NCBI RefSeq assembly: GCF_031877795.1
Contig: NC_133955.1
Location: 3,534,001-3,598,000 of the forward strand
DNA: 64,000 nt
Source of the DNA: Strix aluco
Taxonomy: Eukaryota > Chordata > Aves > Strigiformes > Strigidae
Reading direction: 5' to 3'
Positions 1 through 12,300 of this stretch are shown piece after piece. Every line of letters starts with the position of its first letter. Within the stretch, counting starts at the first letter, position 1. The translations under genes were made by a program, and so were the position numbers. The notes below the pieces were generated by a model. That model worked only from the letters and a program-made list of their open reading frames with translations, had not been told where the DNA came from and made no database searches.

Positions 1-842
1 GCAGCACTTTTAGAGGAAGCCAAAATCTGCTGGACTGTGTGTTTTGTTAAACACCTTGGAGCCCACCACACCGCCCCTGAGCTTCGGGGCTGGCTCCTCT
101 CAGCAGGAGGAGCACAGAAAATAAGGGATGCTCATACAGATTCACCCTCCACTATTGCTTTGAGTTGGGGATCTCAGGCAGGTCTGCGGTACAACCCCAT
201 CCCCAGGACACAGAGAAGGTGAAGAGCACTTAGGGCAGAGCCAGGAGCAGCATCCCAGTCCCTGGACCAGCTCTTTAACTGGAGGACAACGGCCCCACCA
301 TTGCTGTCCCTGTGCCCCGAGGCCCCCTTTCCTCAGCACTCCCCCCTTCTCTAATCTTTCATTATCACTTTCTCTGCCCACTCTGATTTCATCGGGCCAT
401 GCTATGCTATCCCTCGTGCCTGGGCGGTGTTGGGCAATCTGATCCTCACCCCCTCGCCAGGCTGTCTATAAACACTGTCACTAATCACCCTGGACCCCAT
501 GCTGACCCTGATGACGTTCCACCCTGCCCAACTCAATGCTGCCCCATCAACAGGCAGGCTCCTGTTCCATGCCTGTCACCTTCTCGGCAGGTTTGTATAA
601 CCCTAACCCACGTCACGGCAGCTCCTGGTCACTGAAATCAGGCTATTCTGTATCAGTAATAAGAAACTCTCACCACCTCTGACCAGCGCACGTATCTGCT
701 CACACTGTCGCTTCCTCCCTGGGGAGAGCAGCATCCCCAGCATCCATGATGGCGTCAAAGCATCCATCCTTATTTAAACCCCACAACAGCCTCCTCCACG
801 AAGGGGCCATTGTTTTTCCATTTTCTATCAGCCAAAGGATAA
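1..842. other. Intergenic, no gene recognised
   Basis: I see no coding-quality reading frame, RNA gene or repeat here. The open frames present are short, lack domain-like composition and overlap on both strands. The stretch ends where an antisense CR1 tail begins. Confidence 0.6.
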
Positions 843-1390
843 GGAATCATAGAACAGTTGGGGTTGGAAGGGACCTTTAAAGCTCATCTAGTCCAAACCC
901 CCCGCCATGAGCAGGGACTAATCAGGTTGCTCAAAGCCCCGTCCAACCTGGCCCTGAATGTTTCCAGTGAGGGGGCATCTACCACCTCTCTGGGCAATCT
1001 GTGCCAGTGTCTCACCACCCTCATCACAAAAAATTTCTTCCTTATATCTAGTCTGAATCTCCCCTCTTTTACTTGAAAACCATAACCCCGTGTCCTATCA
1101 CAACAGGCCCTACTAAGAAGCCTGTTGCCATCTTTCTTATAAGCCCCCTCTAAGTATTGAAAGGCCCCTATAAGGTCTCCCCGGAGCCTTTTCTCCAGGC
1201 TGAACAACCCCAACTCTCTCAGCCTGTCCTCACAGGAGAGGTGTCCCTTCTCTCTGATCATTTCCACGGCTTCCTCTGGACCCGCTCCAGCAGGTCCATG
1301 TCTTTCCTGTGCTGGGGACCCCAGAGCTGGATGTGGGACTCCAGGTGGGGTCTCACAGAGCAGAGGGGAAGAATCACCTCCCTCAAATCA
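843..1390 (-). mobile_element. CR1 LINE 3' fragment (ORF2 C-terminus and 3' end)
   Basis: This is a 5'-truncated CR1 retrotransposon on the minus strand. Read on the plus strand it opens with the reverse complement of the avian CR1 tail (aatcatagaacagttggggt) and continues through the familiar 'ggttggaagggacctttaaa' and 'caaccccaactctctcagcc' blocks. The minus frame from 1267 down to 884 is uninterrupted. It carries the conserved CR1 ORF2 C-terminal pattern [13 protein letters not shown], then RGDLI, then [11 protein letters not shown] and W-R-LP. The upstream boundary near 1390 is where similarity to the CR1 pattern fades ('aatcacctccctc'). A 5' truncation with no target-site duplication is normal for CR1. 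The open frame over about 127 codons suggests a moderately young copy, but it is far too short to be mobile. Confidence 0.9.
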
Positions 1391-1721
1391 GCAGCAAAGG
1401 GAGGAGGAGACGTGCTCGTCCACCTTGTCTCTGCTGCTGGACCGGTTCAGGGATGTAGATGTGCCTACGTCACATTTTGGGGTGAGCAGTGACGCAAAGG
1501 AGAAGGAGATGGTTTCTTTTCAGACAATCAGGGAAGAAAAGAGACACAGATGGAAAATTAAAGGCTGCAGCAGGAAAGAGAGAGTAGTAATACCCCTCCT
1601 TTGGTGGCCCTGCAAACCAGGGAAGGAAAGATAGAAGAGCAAGAGGGAAAGTCTGAAATTAGGACCTCGCTGGGTCCTTTCTTCTCCCTGCACATGATGG
1701 GGACAGCCAGGAGGAAGGTGA
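1391..1721. other. Spacer between two oppositely oriented CR1 pieces
   Basis: Unique-looking purine-rich sequence with no recognisable gene. It separates a minus-strand CR1 fragment from a plus-strand CR1 tail. Confidence 0.5.
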
Positions 1722-1829
1722 GGAGATGGCTCTGGTGCCCTGGTTGAGAACTGTCAATGTCAGGTTAATGCTTGGACTAGGTGATCTTCAAGGTCTTTTC
1801 CAACCTAGATGATTCTGTGATTCTGTAAC
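1722..1829 (+). mobile_element. CR1 LINE 3' tail fragment
   Basis: This short plus-strand CR1 end includes 'gaactgtcaatgtcaggtta', 'ggtgatcttcaaggtctttt' and the terminal octamer repeat attctgtg x2 ending near 1827. It matches the tail of the copy at 5998-6393 almost base for base over its last 80 bases, so both come from the same or closely related subfamilies. It is distinct from the minus-strand copy at 843-1390, which has a different 3' end. Confidence 0.85.
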
Positions 1830-4800
1830 CAGCTTCACTGGGGCCATGGCAGAGGGGAAGGCTCCCTCCTATGACGTGCAGGAGACAAGCATAAGGCAAC
1901 ATCCATCCCAAGCAGGTTTTCTGCTTTACAGAGTCATAAGGCCAAGCATGGCTTTACATCATTGTCTCAAAACTCTGCCCAAGGGGAGGTTATATATGGG
2001 GAAACAGGCACAGAGCACACAGGAGGGCTGAGCTGCCAAAACAGCCTTTTGCAACGGGTGAGGAGGGTGCAGGTCTGCTCCCTTCACTCCTTCAACGCAC
2101 GGGCAGCAGCTCTGCCTGTTCAGGTTACTCCATCTGAGTCTCCAAACCAAGTCCTTGCAGCAGCTAAAGCCTGGTAACATCAGAAGTGCTTGCTGGTGTC
2201 TCCAAAGCAGCTGTTTCTGTCTGCTCTGTCGTTGCTGGGCCTTGCTGGCCAAGGGTGGCTCTGAAAAAGTGACCAAGAAAATTAAAGTTACTGTCAGTAA
2301 TCTTAAATTCACCTCGCAGGGGAATTTATGCCCCTCCCAGAGAAGCTTTAGTGGACCGTAAACCAAAAATGATCAAAATATCTTGTAGCAGGAATTAAAT
2401 CCAACAGTGCCCCTGTCTGGGGGATGAAAATATAGCAGTTTAATGCAATGCTGTATTTTTACAGCATGCCACATTTAAATAGATCTCATCAGGATGGGGG
2501 GCAACCCACTGTAGCACCCCATGGTCTCCAGGACCTGATGGCTGCATCCAGATCCCCCTCCCTTGCTCCCCAGAGCCAGGGTTGTGCTGCTGCTGAAGTT
2601 GGGCCCCCAAGTCCCCATCCTCTGCAGTGGAGAGGGATGGCACATGGCAAATTTAACCAAAAAAATAAAGGTCCTGCAGGTCTTGGCAAGCAGCTGCAAT
2701 ACAACAGTGCAAAAGGCTGCGATGTAACAGCTCCAGCCAGAAGAGGACAGTGGTGCATATGCTTTATTTAGGGATGAGCTACCTATGGGCACACACCCAC
2801 CAAGAGGGATTTTAAGGGCTCTAGTTCCCCTCTTCACTGTTAAAAATACACCCAGCAGGATATGACAGGCATCAAGGCTACTCCCAGTGATGAAAACCCA
2901 TCCAACCGCGGGTACAAATGAAGCCATTACACTAAGATGCTTAATGGGACATTGGCTGCATCAGGTCTCAGCTCTGACAGCCTCTGCTGGGGGGAGCAGG
3001 GATGCATTGCAATGAAGGCTGAGCCTGGGGACAAAAAGAATTGGTCTTTTTGGGGAAAACTTCCAGCTCAAATGAAAATGGAACTTACCGGGCTGATTAG
3101 AAAGGTGTAGAGGAAGCTGCTTCAGCTGGTGTCTAGGGAAGGAGATGAAGTGTGTGCATGTACATATATATATATATATTTCTCTACCTGCATACATATG
3201 CAGACACAAAAGAGAATGCAAACACATAAATATCAACATGCATATAGATATAACGACACAGGAACAAGTATTCAAGCTGTTTCCCGTATCTCAACACATC
3301 CTCCTAACGCCAAGATGCTGTTATCTGACCCCAAAGGTGACCACAGAGGGGCTGGCACAGGCTGCCGGGGTAATTTCATGCTTATAATTAAAAAGTTGAG
3401 TATTTGGGGTGAAAGCAAAGCTGGAAAGCTGGCAGGCCCCACTCATGCACCAGGCTCCTGCTGATGTTCTGTGCTCCAGGGAGGAAGGCAAGGGTGGAAA
3501 TACAGGGAGGGACCCTTCTGCTAACAAAAGCCACTGGATTTGGGGATCTAGGATCAAAATGTCACCGGGATTGAGGCACCAGCTCTTAGGAGCTGCAATA
3601 AGAGGGTGATTCACAGCTGTTTCATATTCTGGACCTCAAGTCTGTATATATTCCTCTAAAAATCATTCACCTCTGGGATGAAAAGCCAGGTTTGTGCCAT
3701 AACAAGGATTTTCTCAGCCCCACTCCCCTAGGGCAGGGGGGAGAGGGGACTCTTGGTGATGGGTACCAATGTTTTTATCAGCCAGGATGCTGCAGGCACT
3801 GGAAAGGTCCCATTTCCCCTCTCCCAGCCCCTTCACCTTGCTCACCTGCTGCAAACCCCTCATTTTTCTGCTGGTTTAGAGCTCAAACAGGCTCATGCCA
3901 GAGTTGGGGAACACGCAGGTACTTTTCTTGGTGGGAACAAAGTGTTAGGTCGTGGAACTTCACTCCTGTGATGGAGGCAGAGGTGCTGGATTCAAAGGGC
4001 AAAGATATGGCTCAGGAACAGTCTTGGTGGAGATGGGGCTTTCCAGCATTCTCCCTAAATGCTTTTTTCTTCCCCCAAGCTCAGTTCTTGCAATCCACAA
4101 CCCAGTTTCCAGAGAACCCCCAAAGCTTGGCAAATCAATGCGATGGCCTGTCACATCCCTCTCTGTCAGTCCCCTCCACTTCCATGCACAACCCAGAAGA
4201 AGGGATGGGAAAAGACCTGACAGGCAGGAGCCCCTTTGCCCTCCTTCCTTCATCCTCTCCCTTCTTCATCCCCAATGCGATGTTTAAAAACCTGTCTCAG
4301 TGCAGTGATGCTCCTGGAAGTTAAGGGGGTACAAGTACCCTCTGCAAAATTTACCCTTTTTGGGGTAAAAAAGGGAAAAAACAACCCACTCAGCACCTTC
4401 CTATAGTCCCTTGGGCAGGAACAAGTTACACTTAGACACTCCTAAGCGTGGACACATTCATCAGGAGCTCTTATACACCGATATATTCATCAGCCTAATG
4501 GCCTTTGCCTTCCTGGGGAAAATGCTAAAAATAAGCATTTGAAAAAAAAATGAGGTGCTTGCTCCTAACTCCAGGTGGCTCCTGGGGGGGCTGGTTTCTC
4601 ATTGCTGCCCCAAAAAGGTCCCCTCCATCCCCCCAACCCTTCTTTTGCTCCTTGCCAGCTCAGCACCACACCCCCACTTTGACAGCACATACCCTTGAAA
4701 CAAGTCAGCAAAATTCACTGGTGTAAAACAAAACCCACAGCAACTCACCTCTCCTCATCCTCTCCATTAACAAACCCTCCTCCCCCTCCCCGGATCCCGC

Positions 4801-5997
4801 AGGGGAGGACAATGCAGACAGGAGCTGCCAGAAAGCTGTCACAACATCCCCAGTGCTGCTGCATGTGAAATACAGATCCGCACCCTCAGACAGTCACATC
4901 TTGCGTTTGATTTCTGTCTAATGATCTAAACACAGCCTCTCTAAGCTCTGCCTAGCCTTGTTCACCTACTTTAACCCAAGAGCAGCATATATCTGGCTGT
5001 CCCAGTAAGACCAGCACCCTCAGGGATGGTCCCAGACTGGTTTGGTTTTGCCAAAGGTCCTTTTCTAAGCTCAGGCAGGTGGAGCTGCTCACCAGATTAT
5101 CAGCCTCATTCCTCAGGTGCCCAGCTGGCCCATAGTTTTGGAAGGCTGCAGCTCCCCTGATGATGCTAATGAGCAGGTTTTCCTGTTGGTCAGGACCAGA
5201 GGTGCCGGTTGAGCTCAAAATGTGGGTGAAAATCTAGGAATTGGGCAGGGAATAGGAAGGAAAAGGATCTTGGTGGTGATCAGCACCCAGTTTGAGCCCA
5301 GCTCCAGAACTGGTCGCAGCATCCTCCCTCCCCATTGCCCGCTGCTTTGGTAGGAGGGTGAAAAGCAGCTATGAAGGTGCTGGACCATGCCTGACGGTTG
5401 GCCCGTCTTCCCAGCCCCACAAATCACGTTCAGGGACAAAGTCATGTGGAGCCAGGCCGGGCTCTGCAGCACAGTCCCCAAGGCACATGTCCCTGGAGAT
5501 GTGACATGGGAAAGGCCTGGAGATACTGTCCCCATCCCTGTCCTCCATGGGCAGCTGGTGTTGATCGCTACTGGAGGATCCTGGGGTAGACGAACCTCTG
5601 TTTGCACCCATAAAACTGCAAGAAGTGCTGCACCCCTCAGAGAGCTGAACCATGGGGGGCCTCCAGAAGCAGTTCCCAAGTGGGAAATAGTTCTCTGGAT
5701 TGTCCCCTCTCCAGCACTGGCTTTCTTTGCTGGGATTAGGGAGAAACATTCCTTTTCATCCTAACATTACCTGTCCCATGGGCAACCCGTGATGCTGCTC
5801 AACCCTGTGACCTCCCACTGTCCCCCCTCCCAGCTCTGAGGTGCTTCTTGGAAAACTTTTAAACAAAATATTAACGTTATCCCCCAGCAATTTGCTGCAG
5901 AGCACTGAAAGCCAAAGGACAGGCTGAAATTTGAGTAGCCAGATGTTGGCTTTTGAGGGGAGGGGGGGGTTGCATTGAGGAAGCCCCTTAAAGGGAC
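1830..5997. other. Intergenic, no gene recognised
   Basis: There is no coding-quality frame. The longest frames (for example a 210-codon plus frame at 3692-4324) have the proline, serine and cysteine-rich composition typical of chance ORFs in GC-rich non-coding DNA and no family motif. A short AT dinucleotide tract lies at 3164-3179. Confidence 0.55.
3164..3179. repeat. (AT)8 microsatellite
   Basis: Eight perfect AT units inside a locally AT-rich stretch that continues to about 3260 with imperfect ATATA/CATA motifs. It is a simple repeat with no sign of function. Confidence 0.9.
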
Positions 5998-6393
5998 TTT
6001 AGAGGGAACTGGGGGGGTTTAGTCTGGAGAAGAGGAGGCTGAGGGGAGACCTCATGGCCCTCTGCAACTCCCTGACAGGAGGGTGCAGAGAGGGGGGAGG
6101 AGTCTCTTGAGCCAAGGAACCAGCGCCAGGCCAAGAGGGAATGGCCTCAAGCTGCGCCAGGGCAGGGTCAGACTGGCTCTTAGGAAGGATTTCTTTGCAG
6201 AAGGGGTTGTTGGGCGTTGGAATGGGCTGCCCAGGGCAGGGGGGGAGTCCCCATCCCTGGAGGGGTTGAAGAGTCGGGTTGACCCAGCGCTGAGGGATCT
6301 GGTGGAGTTGGGAACTGTCAGTGTTAGGCTGATGGTTGGACTGGATGATCTTCAAGGTCTTTTCCAACCGAGATGATTCTGTGATTCTGTGAA
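5998..6393 (+). mobile_element. CR1 LINE 3' fragment (ORF2 C-terminus, 3' end and octamer tail)
   Basis: This is a 5'-truncated CR1 on the plus strand. It starts in the 'tctggagaagaggaggctga' block, runs through 'gggagacctcatggccctct', and ends with 'gatgatcttcaaggtctttt' and two attctgtg octamers at about 6376-6392. The plus frame 6083-6376 reads the ORF2 C-terminus: [20 protein letters not shown], then RVRLALRKDFFAEGVVGRWN, then SLEGLKSRVDPALRDLVEL. That frame runs to the end of the coding part without a stop. The 5' end is truncated and slightly rearranged around 5998-6080. The copy is immobile because the reverse transcriptase and endonuclease regions are absent. Confidence 0.92.
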
Positions 6394-9300
6394 AATCCCA
6401 CATCAAACTGGAGCTGCCCCTGATTTGGACACAGGGACAGCGACAGCTCAGTCAGCTGCCTGGGCACCCCAAATCCTCGCTGGTGATGAGAAGGACAAAA
6501 CAAGAAATACCATTTTTTGGGGCCAGCAATGACTAATTCTCCTCTGGGAGCAAGGAAATAATTATGGGTCTTTCCCAGGGAAGGGATAGCCCTTAATTAT
6601 GAGGCTGGCCAAACCCTTGGTGTAACCTTCTGAATTTCTCTCCTCCTCAGATGAGCTCCTCGTACCTCATTTCTCCATCTGAACAATCCCTCTCTCCCAC
6701 CCCACTGGCATGACACAGCCCTCCCTGGGATATCTCCATGGGATTAATTACACAGAATCATTTAACACATTTTTTATCATGGCTGAATAACCTCTTAGGG
6801 AAGCCCCAGTGATAGTACGTGCCTGCTCACCCACAAACAAGGAAACGGAACTTTTCCCATCTGCAAAAACCCAGAACATCGTCCCTTTGCAGGCTGATGA
6901 TGCCGAGTCTCTAACCGTGCGTGCGACTGCAGCTGCTTCATAAGATCACCCAGGTTTTGGGGTGCAGGCATCCAAATGCTCCCTTCTCCAGCCTTTAATT
7001 TTCCCCTGTGGGGGTATGCAAAGAAATACCCTCCAAGGAAAAGCTCCAAAATCCCATATTGCCATCAGTTACAAACTTAATCCCTCAGAGCTTTGTGTGG
7101 TGGCTGTTTTGGGCATGGGGAAACTGAGGCACAGAGGGATTGTTCTGTGGGTGCAGGGTTCAGTGAGGATCTGGGAGCTGAGCCCGGGGCCAAAAGGGTG
7201 CAAATCTCCCACTGACTGCAGCTGTGGATTTAAGGGGCCAAATCCCCAGCTGGGGTAACATGGGCTATGCCCAGCAAGTCAGGCTGGCCCTCATGTCAGA
7301 GATGACTTAGAAGGGGAGTTTTGGGGCTGAATAATGGGTAAGTGCCCTTTAGGAAAAGCCTCCGGTGCTTGGCATGGGCCAAGCTGGCAGCAGAGACTGC
7401 TCTGCCACCCTGGCAGCCCCACAGGGCCCGATCCTGCTCCAAGCTGTGTCACGAGCTGCCTTTTGGCTGCCTGCTCCCCTCTCGCTGCTCCACAAAGGAT
7501 TTGCAGCCTCCACGGGGAGGCAGGAGCTATAAATCCCCATTTTAATTTTGCTCTCGCCGGGGATGGCAAAGGCAACAGAGCTGCAAATCAAACAGCCTCA
7601 CTCCACGCCTCCCGCTGCAGGCAAAGAAAATGCAACAGCCTGGAAAGCCGGAGAGGGCCAAATCCTGCTGCAGTGGGAATCAAGGGGCAGGGATGTCCTG
7701 CTCGTTGCAAACCACCACCATGCCGCAGTGGGCACGGTGAGGCCGGGGCTGCCTTCCCTCCTTCTGCACAGGGCATTTAGCAGGGCAGGGGCAGACTTTG
7801 CCACCGAAGGCAAGATGCTCCTGGGTTCTTCTGTATGGCTGTACTGGTGAGACTGGTCCAGCAACAGGCTCAGGTTTATCCGGATGAAAACAAGATGCCA
7901 CCTGCTTGAGAACAAGCCCTAATCCCAGGGAGAGGAAACAGAGGGTTGTGGGGTTTTTTTTCCCAATGTGTTTCTCCCCCACTCCTCCCCTCCAAAAACT
8001 GACTCCGATTTACGTCACCTGCTCCCCTTTAGATCCGAAATGGTGCCAAAATCCATCTGCAGGCTGGTGGGAGTCAATCCTTATGGGGAGAAGCTGCCAG
8101 GGACAGAAAGGCAAAGAGGATTTTCCATCCCCCTTTTGCAGTTGAGGTTTTAAACACTTATTTTTGCCTCGAGGGTGTGATTGAAGTCCTTGAGTCCCCA
8201 GAAAAAGTGTCTTGCAGGGGGATGTGTTATACTTTCTGAGAGCCTCCTTGGGGTAAATTGCTCAGGGGTGAGCAGGAGCATGGAGGGATTTGCAACAAAT
8301 TCCCCAATCACTGGAAACCACTTGTGTGAGCAGTGTTACCTGTGGGAAATTGTTCCCTTTCGAGCTGTGCAGGCTGGGCTAAAAGACGACCCAGTGCCAG
8401 GGATGCCCGAAGTGGCAATGGGATGCAAACCCTTTTGAAATCACCCCCTTGCCCAGGCTCAGGGATTCACAGGACTGGGGACAAGCCTGGAGCCAGGGCT
8501 TACACCCATGCACAGGGTCGTGCGAGTGCCGCAGCATCTCCCGCACCCCGAGAGCCCCGGCGCATCGGCAGGTACCAACGCGTCCTCCCCGTGCGCCAGC
8601 CCTGTGCCACTCAGCAAGACATGCAAGGAGGAATAAATACATCTTGCATCAGTGCCAGGTTCGTCTCGTCATGCCCCACACATGCCTGCTCGGTTTCGCC
8701 CCAGCCACCCCGAGACCCTCCCTCCCTCCCCACTTTCTCGACCACCTTCTTGACCACTTTGCCCAGCCCGAAGCAGCCCATCCCTCCTCCGGAGGAATCC
8801 TCCCTGCTAGATACAACAGCCCTTGCCAAGATAAAAGTGAAGTTGTGAATAATTCATGTTTCAATCTTTTTTACCACCGTCTGCTGTAAATATTTAAATA
8901 GCACCAAGATGTCTAGAGCTGAACTTGGGGAGGGGGAACCTGAGCAGAGCCTTTGGCTTGGGCGGCAGGCCCGTGGAGGGGGGCAAGGTGGGGACGGTGC
9001 ATGGGGAGGGTGGCAGATGCTATGGGGACAGGATGGGACATTTCTTTGGCTGTGTGTACGCTGGGGCAGGGACAAGGGAGCCCCAGGGAAAAAAAACTGA
9101 TTTATATCTCAGTAAGGAGCAAATGTCCAAGCCTTTCTGCCCTTCTGAAAAAAGGGCAGTTCAGAAAGCAATGTATTTCCACCATAGGAAGGAGGTGAAC
9201 ATTTTATTGAAAGAAGTATCCAAATGGCACGGTTCAACTTTCAGCACTCTCCTCCTCCCTCCTCCGCTGCCTTCCCCTGGCTCAAAACCTCAGTTGAATT

Positions 9301-12300
9301 TCACCCGAATTTATGATTGCCAAAAACACGATCAGCAAATCCCCTCTGCTCCAGTCTGCAGCTCCCTGTGCTCTTCTCTCCACCTGAAAAACAAAAAAAC
9401 AATGTCTGACATTAAAATAACATGTGGCCCCATGCTGACTCCCACCTCCCGGTGCAGCATCTAGCCCAGACACAAGGGGCAGCTGCTGGGGATATTTACC
9501 TAATCCTAATGGATTTGGAACATCTGGGAGCAGGGATTAGGGATCCCCTCCAGACAAACCCCATCCCAACCCTGGTTTTATTTTATTTATATTTGTGGTC
9601 CATGGGAGAACAGCATGTCCCTGGGAAGCTGCTGTGTGCCTGAGCGTCTCCTCCTGCTTCAGCATCACTTCGGTGTTTTGCAGCCCTTCCCACAGATAAT
9701 GGTTCAGAGCAATTATTGCCACCGTGTCTGCAGAGATGTGGTGCTCCTGGGTCCTCTGTGACGTGTCCCTTGCTGGCCACCTTGTCCCCTCCACGCACCG
9801 TGAGCCTGTGTCTCCTGAATGCTCTGCTTCGAGTACCCTCTGGGGATGCACTCAGCTGCTGAAACTCTGGGCATTTTCTTCCTGGAGATTTAAGTAGTCT
9901 TCAACAGGATTGGGGGTCTTCCAGCTTTGCAAAAGTGGTTTTAAATGAGCTGTGTGCTCTTTGCTCTTGCATTTCTCCCTGCACCAGCCTGTGCATATGA
10001 AGCTTGTGGTGCTGCTGGTCCTCCTCCCACCAAGGTTCTGGTTGTAAATCCCTTCATCATCCTCCATTGAAAAGGCAAAAAAAAAACCCAACCAGGAGGG
10101 GTTTTGCCACTGGCTCCAGCCCTCTCTCCACGTCCCAGTACGATGTCCCAGTCACCGAGCTGTCAGCCGAGAAGGAGGGACCAGCCAGCACCAGCAGCTC
10201 CTGCCTGTGCCACAGCTTAGATCTACAGCTCCATCACCACAGCAGCTTGAGGGCCATCCTTGGACACAAAACAGGTCCAAGGTACACCCCAGAGCCTGAC
10301 CTTCTTTTACAGACAATTCCTGTGCTGGAAAAAGCTTTAAAAGCTTTTCCACCTCTGGAGGCTCTTTGTGGGGGTTGGTTGATTTTCCTCCCTATAATTA
10401 GAGTAAATGAAGAGTTTGGGACACCAAAAAATTTTGCAGTTTGAATATTTGAATGAGTGTTGCTTTTAAGCCAAGCATTTTACTCAGTTTTAACCTTTTA
10501 AAAGCCTTTTCCCAATCAACTTAACATCTGAAACAAAAGAGATTTTATTTTCCCAATGGGATGCTTTGAAAATTTCAAATCTTTTTCCTCATCTACATTC
10601 CCAAGACAAGATATTAATCAAAACAATATGCTTCCCACAACAACAACAACAACAACAAAAAGCAGTCAGTCAATGAGTCATCATTTTTCTGTGAAAAAAA
10701 CAAACATTTCCCCAGCTCCCTGCTCAGGAATGGCTCTAATCTCTGCACCAGTCCCTGGGACCAAAGCAGTTGTGGCGGGTCATGGCCAGATGTGGGGGTT
10801 TTCTGGGCATAGGTGCAGGCTCAGGTTATCTGGGCAAGGTTTACTCCTTCCTCTGAGGCTGATGGCAAGATCTACAACCTTTTTGGCATTGCAGGCTTTG
10901 CCCAGTTGATTTATTCCACCCACCCCCAGAGATTTTGAAGCCTGAAAAGGGGAACGAGAGCGTGCAGAAGAACTAAGCTCCAATGTGCAGATTAGCTGGG
11001 GATGGTTTCTCAGCTCTTGGTTGCTCTCCCCACCTCTGGAAATGAAGAGAGAGGGAAATGTCCGTGCACTGGAGATTTTACCAGTCTGTATGGACTGAAG
11101 CACCCCATGGTGGGATGTCACCCCCTTTCAGCCCAGGGACCGCACCAAGAGCAGTAGAGCCCACAGGCAGCTCAGATGTCCACTCCATGGGACCTTGGAC
11201 ACTGACTGGGCTCAAACTGTCCCCAAACCCCCAGGGTTGATGGGGGGAGCCCACTGGGCACAGGGACATCAGCTGTTGGGCTTCGTACTGTTGCACAAGA
11301 AGTGGGACCAGGATGGAGCCCATTGGGTGCTGGGTGACATTGCTGAGGGTGGCCCAAGTAGCTTCAGAAAAACAGAGAAAGAGAGAGAAAGGGGGCAAAA
11401 AAAAGAAAATACCAAGATTAAACCCTTGGCTGATCAATTTTCTGCAGAAGGCTGCTGGAAGGCTGGCGGGTTCGCTCTGTACTGAGTGGTTTATAGATTT
11501 CCTCTAAATAGGAGGATGCAGCTGCCAGTGTGCCACATCAAGGAGGACACAAATTTGGCATGAGGGGACAGGGGACAGAGGTGGGGGCTGCTGGCTTGGC
11601 CCCTTCCTCCTTTCTCCCCCAGCAAGCACCTTTAGCAGCAGGCAAGGGGTTAACGAGGGGAGACAACCCAGTAAATGCTCCTTCTTACCCAGGATAAAAC
11701 CACATTGTGCATAACCACGGGCTGTGACTCATTGCAGGGGGACAGGGACCCACAGAACACCAAGCTCTTTGTTTTGAGGGTTTGTGCTAAAGGGACTTGC
11801 CCAAGGCCTTGTAGGAGGGAGAAAACAGGCAGAGCATCCTTCCCTGTGATGCACAGGGATGGGCTGGTTTGTGGGCATAATCCTGACTTAATGTACCCCT
11901 ATCTTGGCCAAGTCCCAGCAGTGAGGACCCCAGAGTGGGTGCAACCACCCTGTTAACAGCTCTTCTTCATCCCACCCCAGGGATCTGCATACATCACATA
12001 GCGACCCCATGGGTAAGTGGGTGAGCAAGGATAAAACCAGCTCTATGTCTAAGCAAGGTGGGAAAAGAGGTGAAGGAGAGATTTTTCTGATGCTTAAACA
12101 CTCCCACCTCATCCCAAGGGGAATTGCACTCTGGTACCATCTAGAAGAGTTTGGAGAAGTTTCCATCTAAGCCAACAAATGGTCGGGGGTGAGAGGCCTG
12201 GAGTTGGAGGGAAGTGACTAATCAATCCACTCATCATTTATTTATAAAAAAGGCAGATGCAAGCGTGAGCTGAACCGCTGAAGACAGCAGCCAGCTACAA

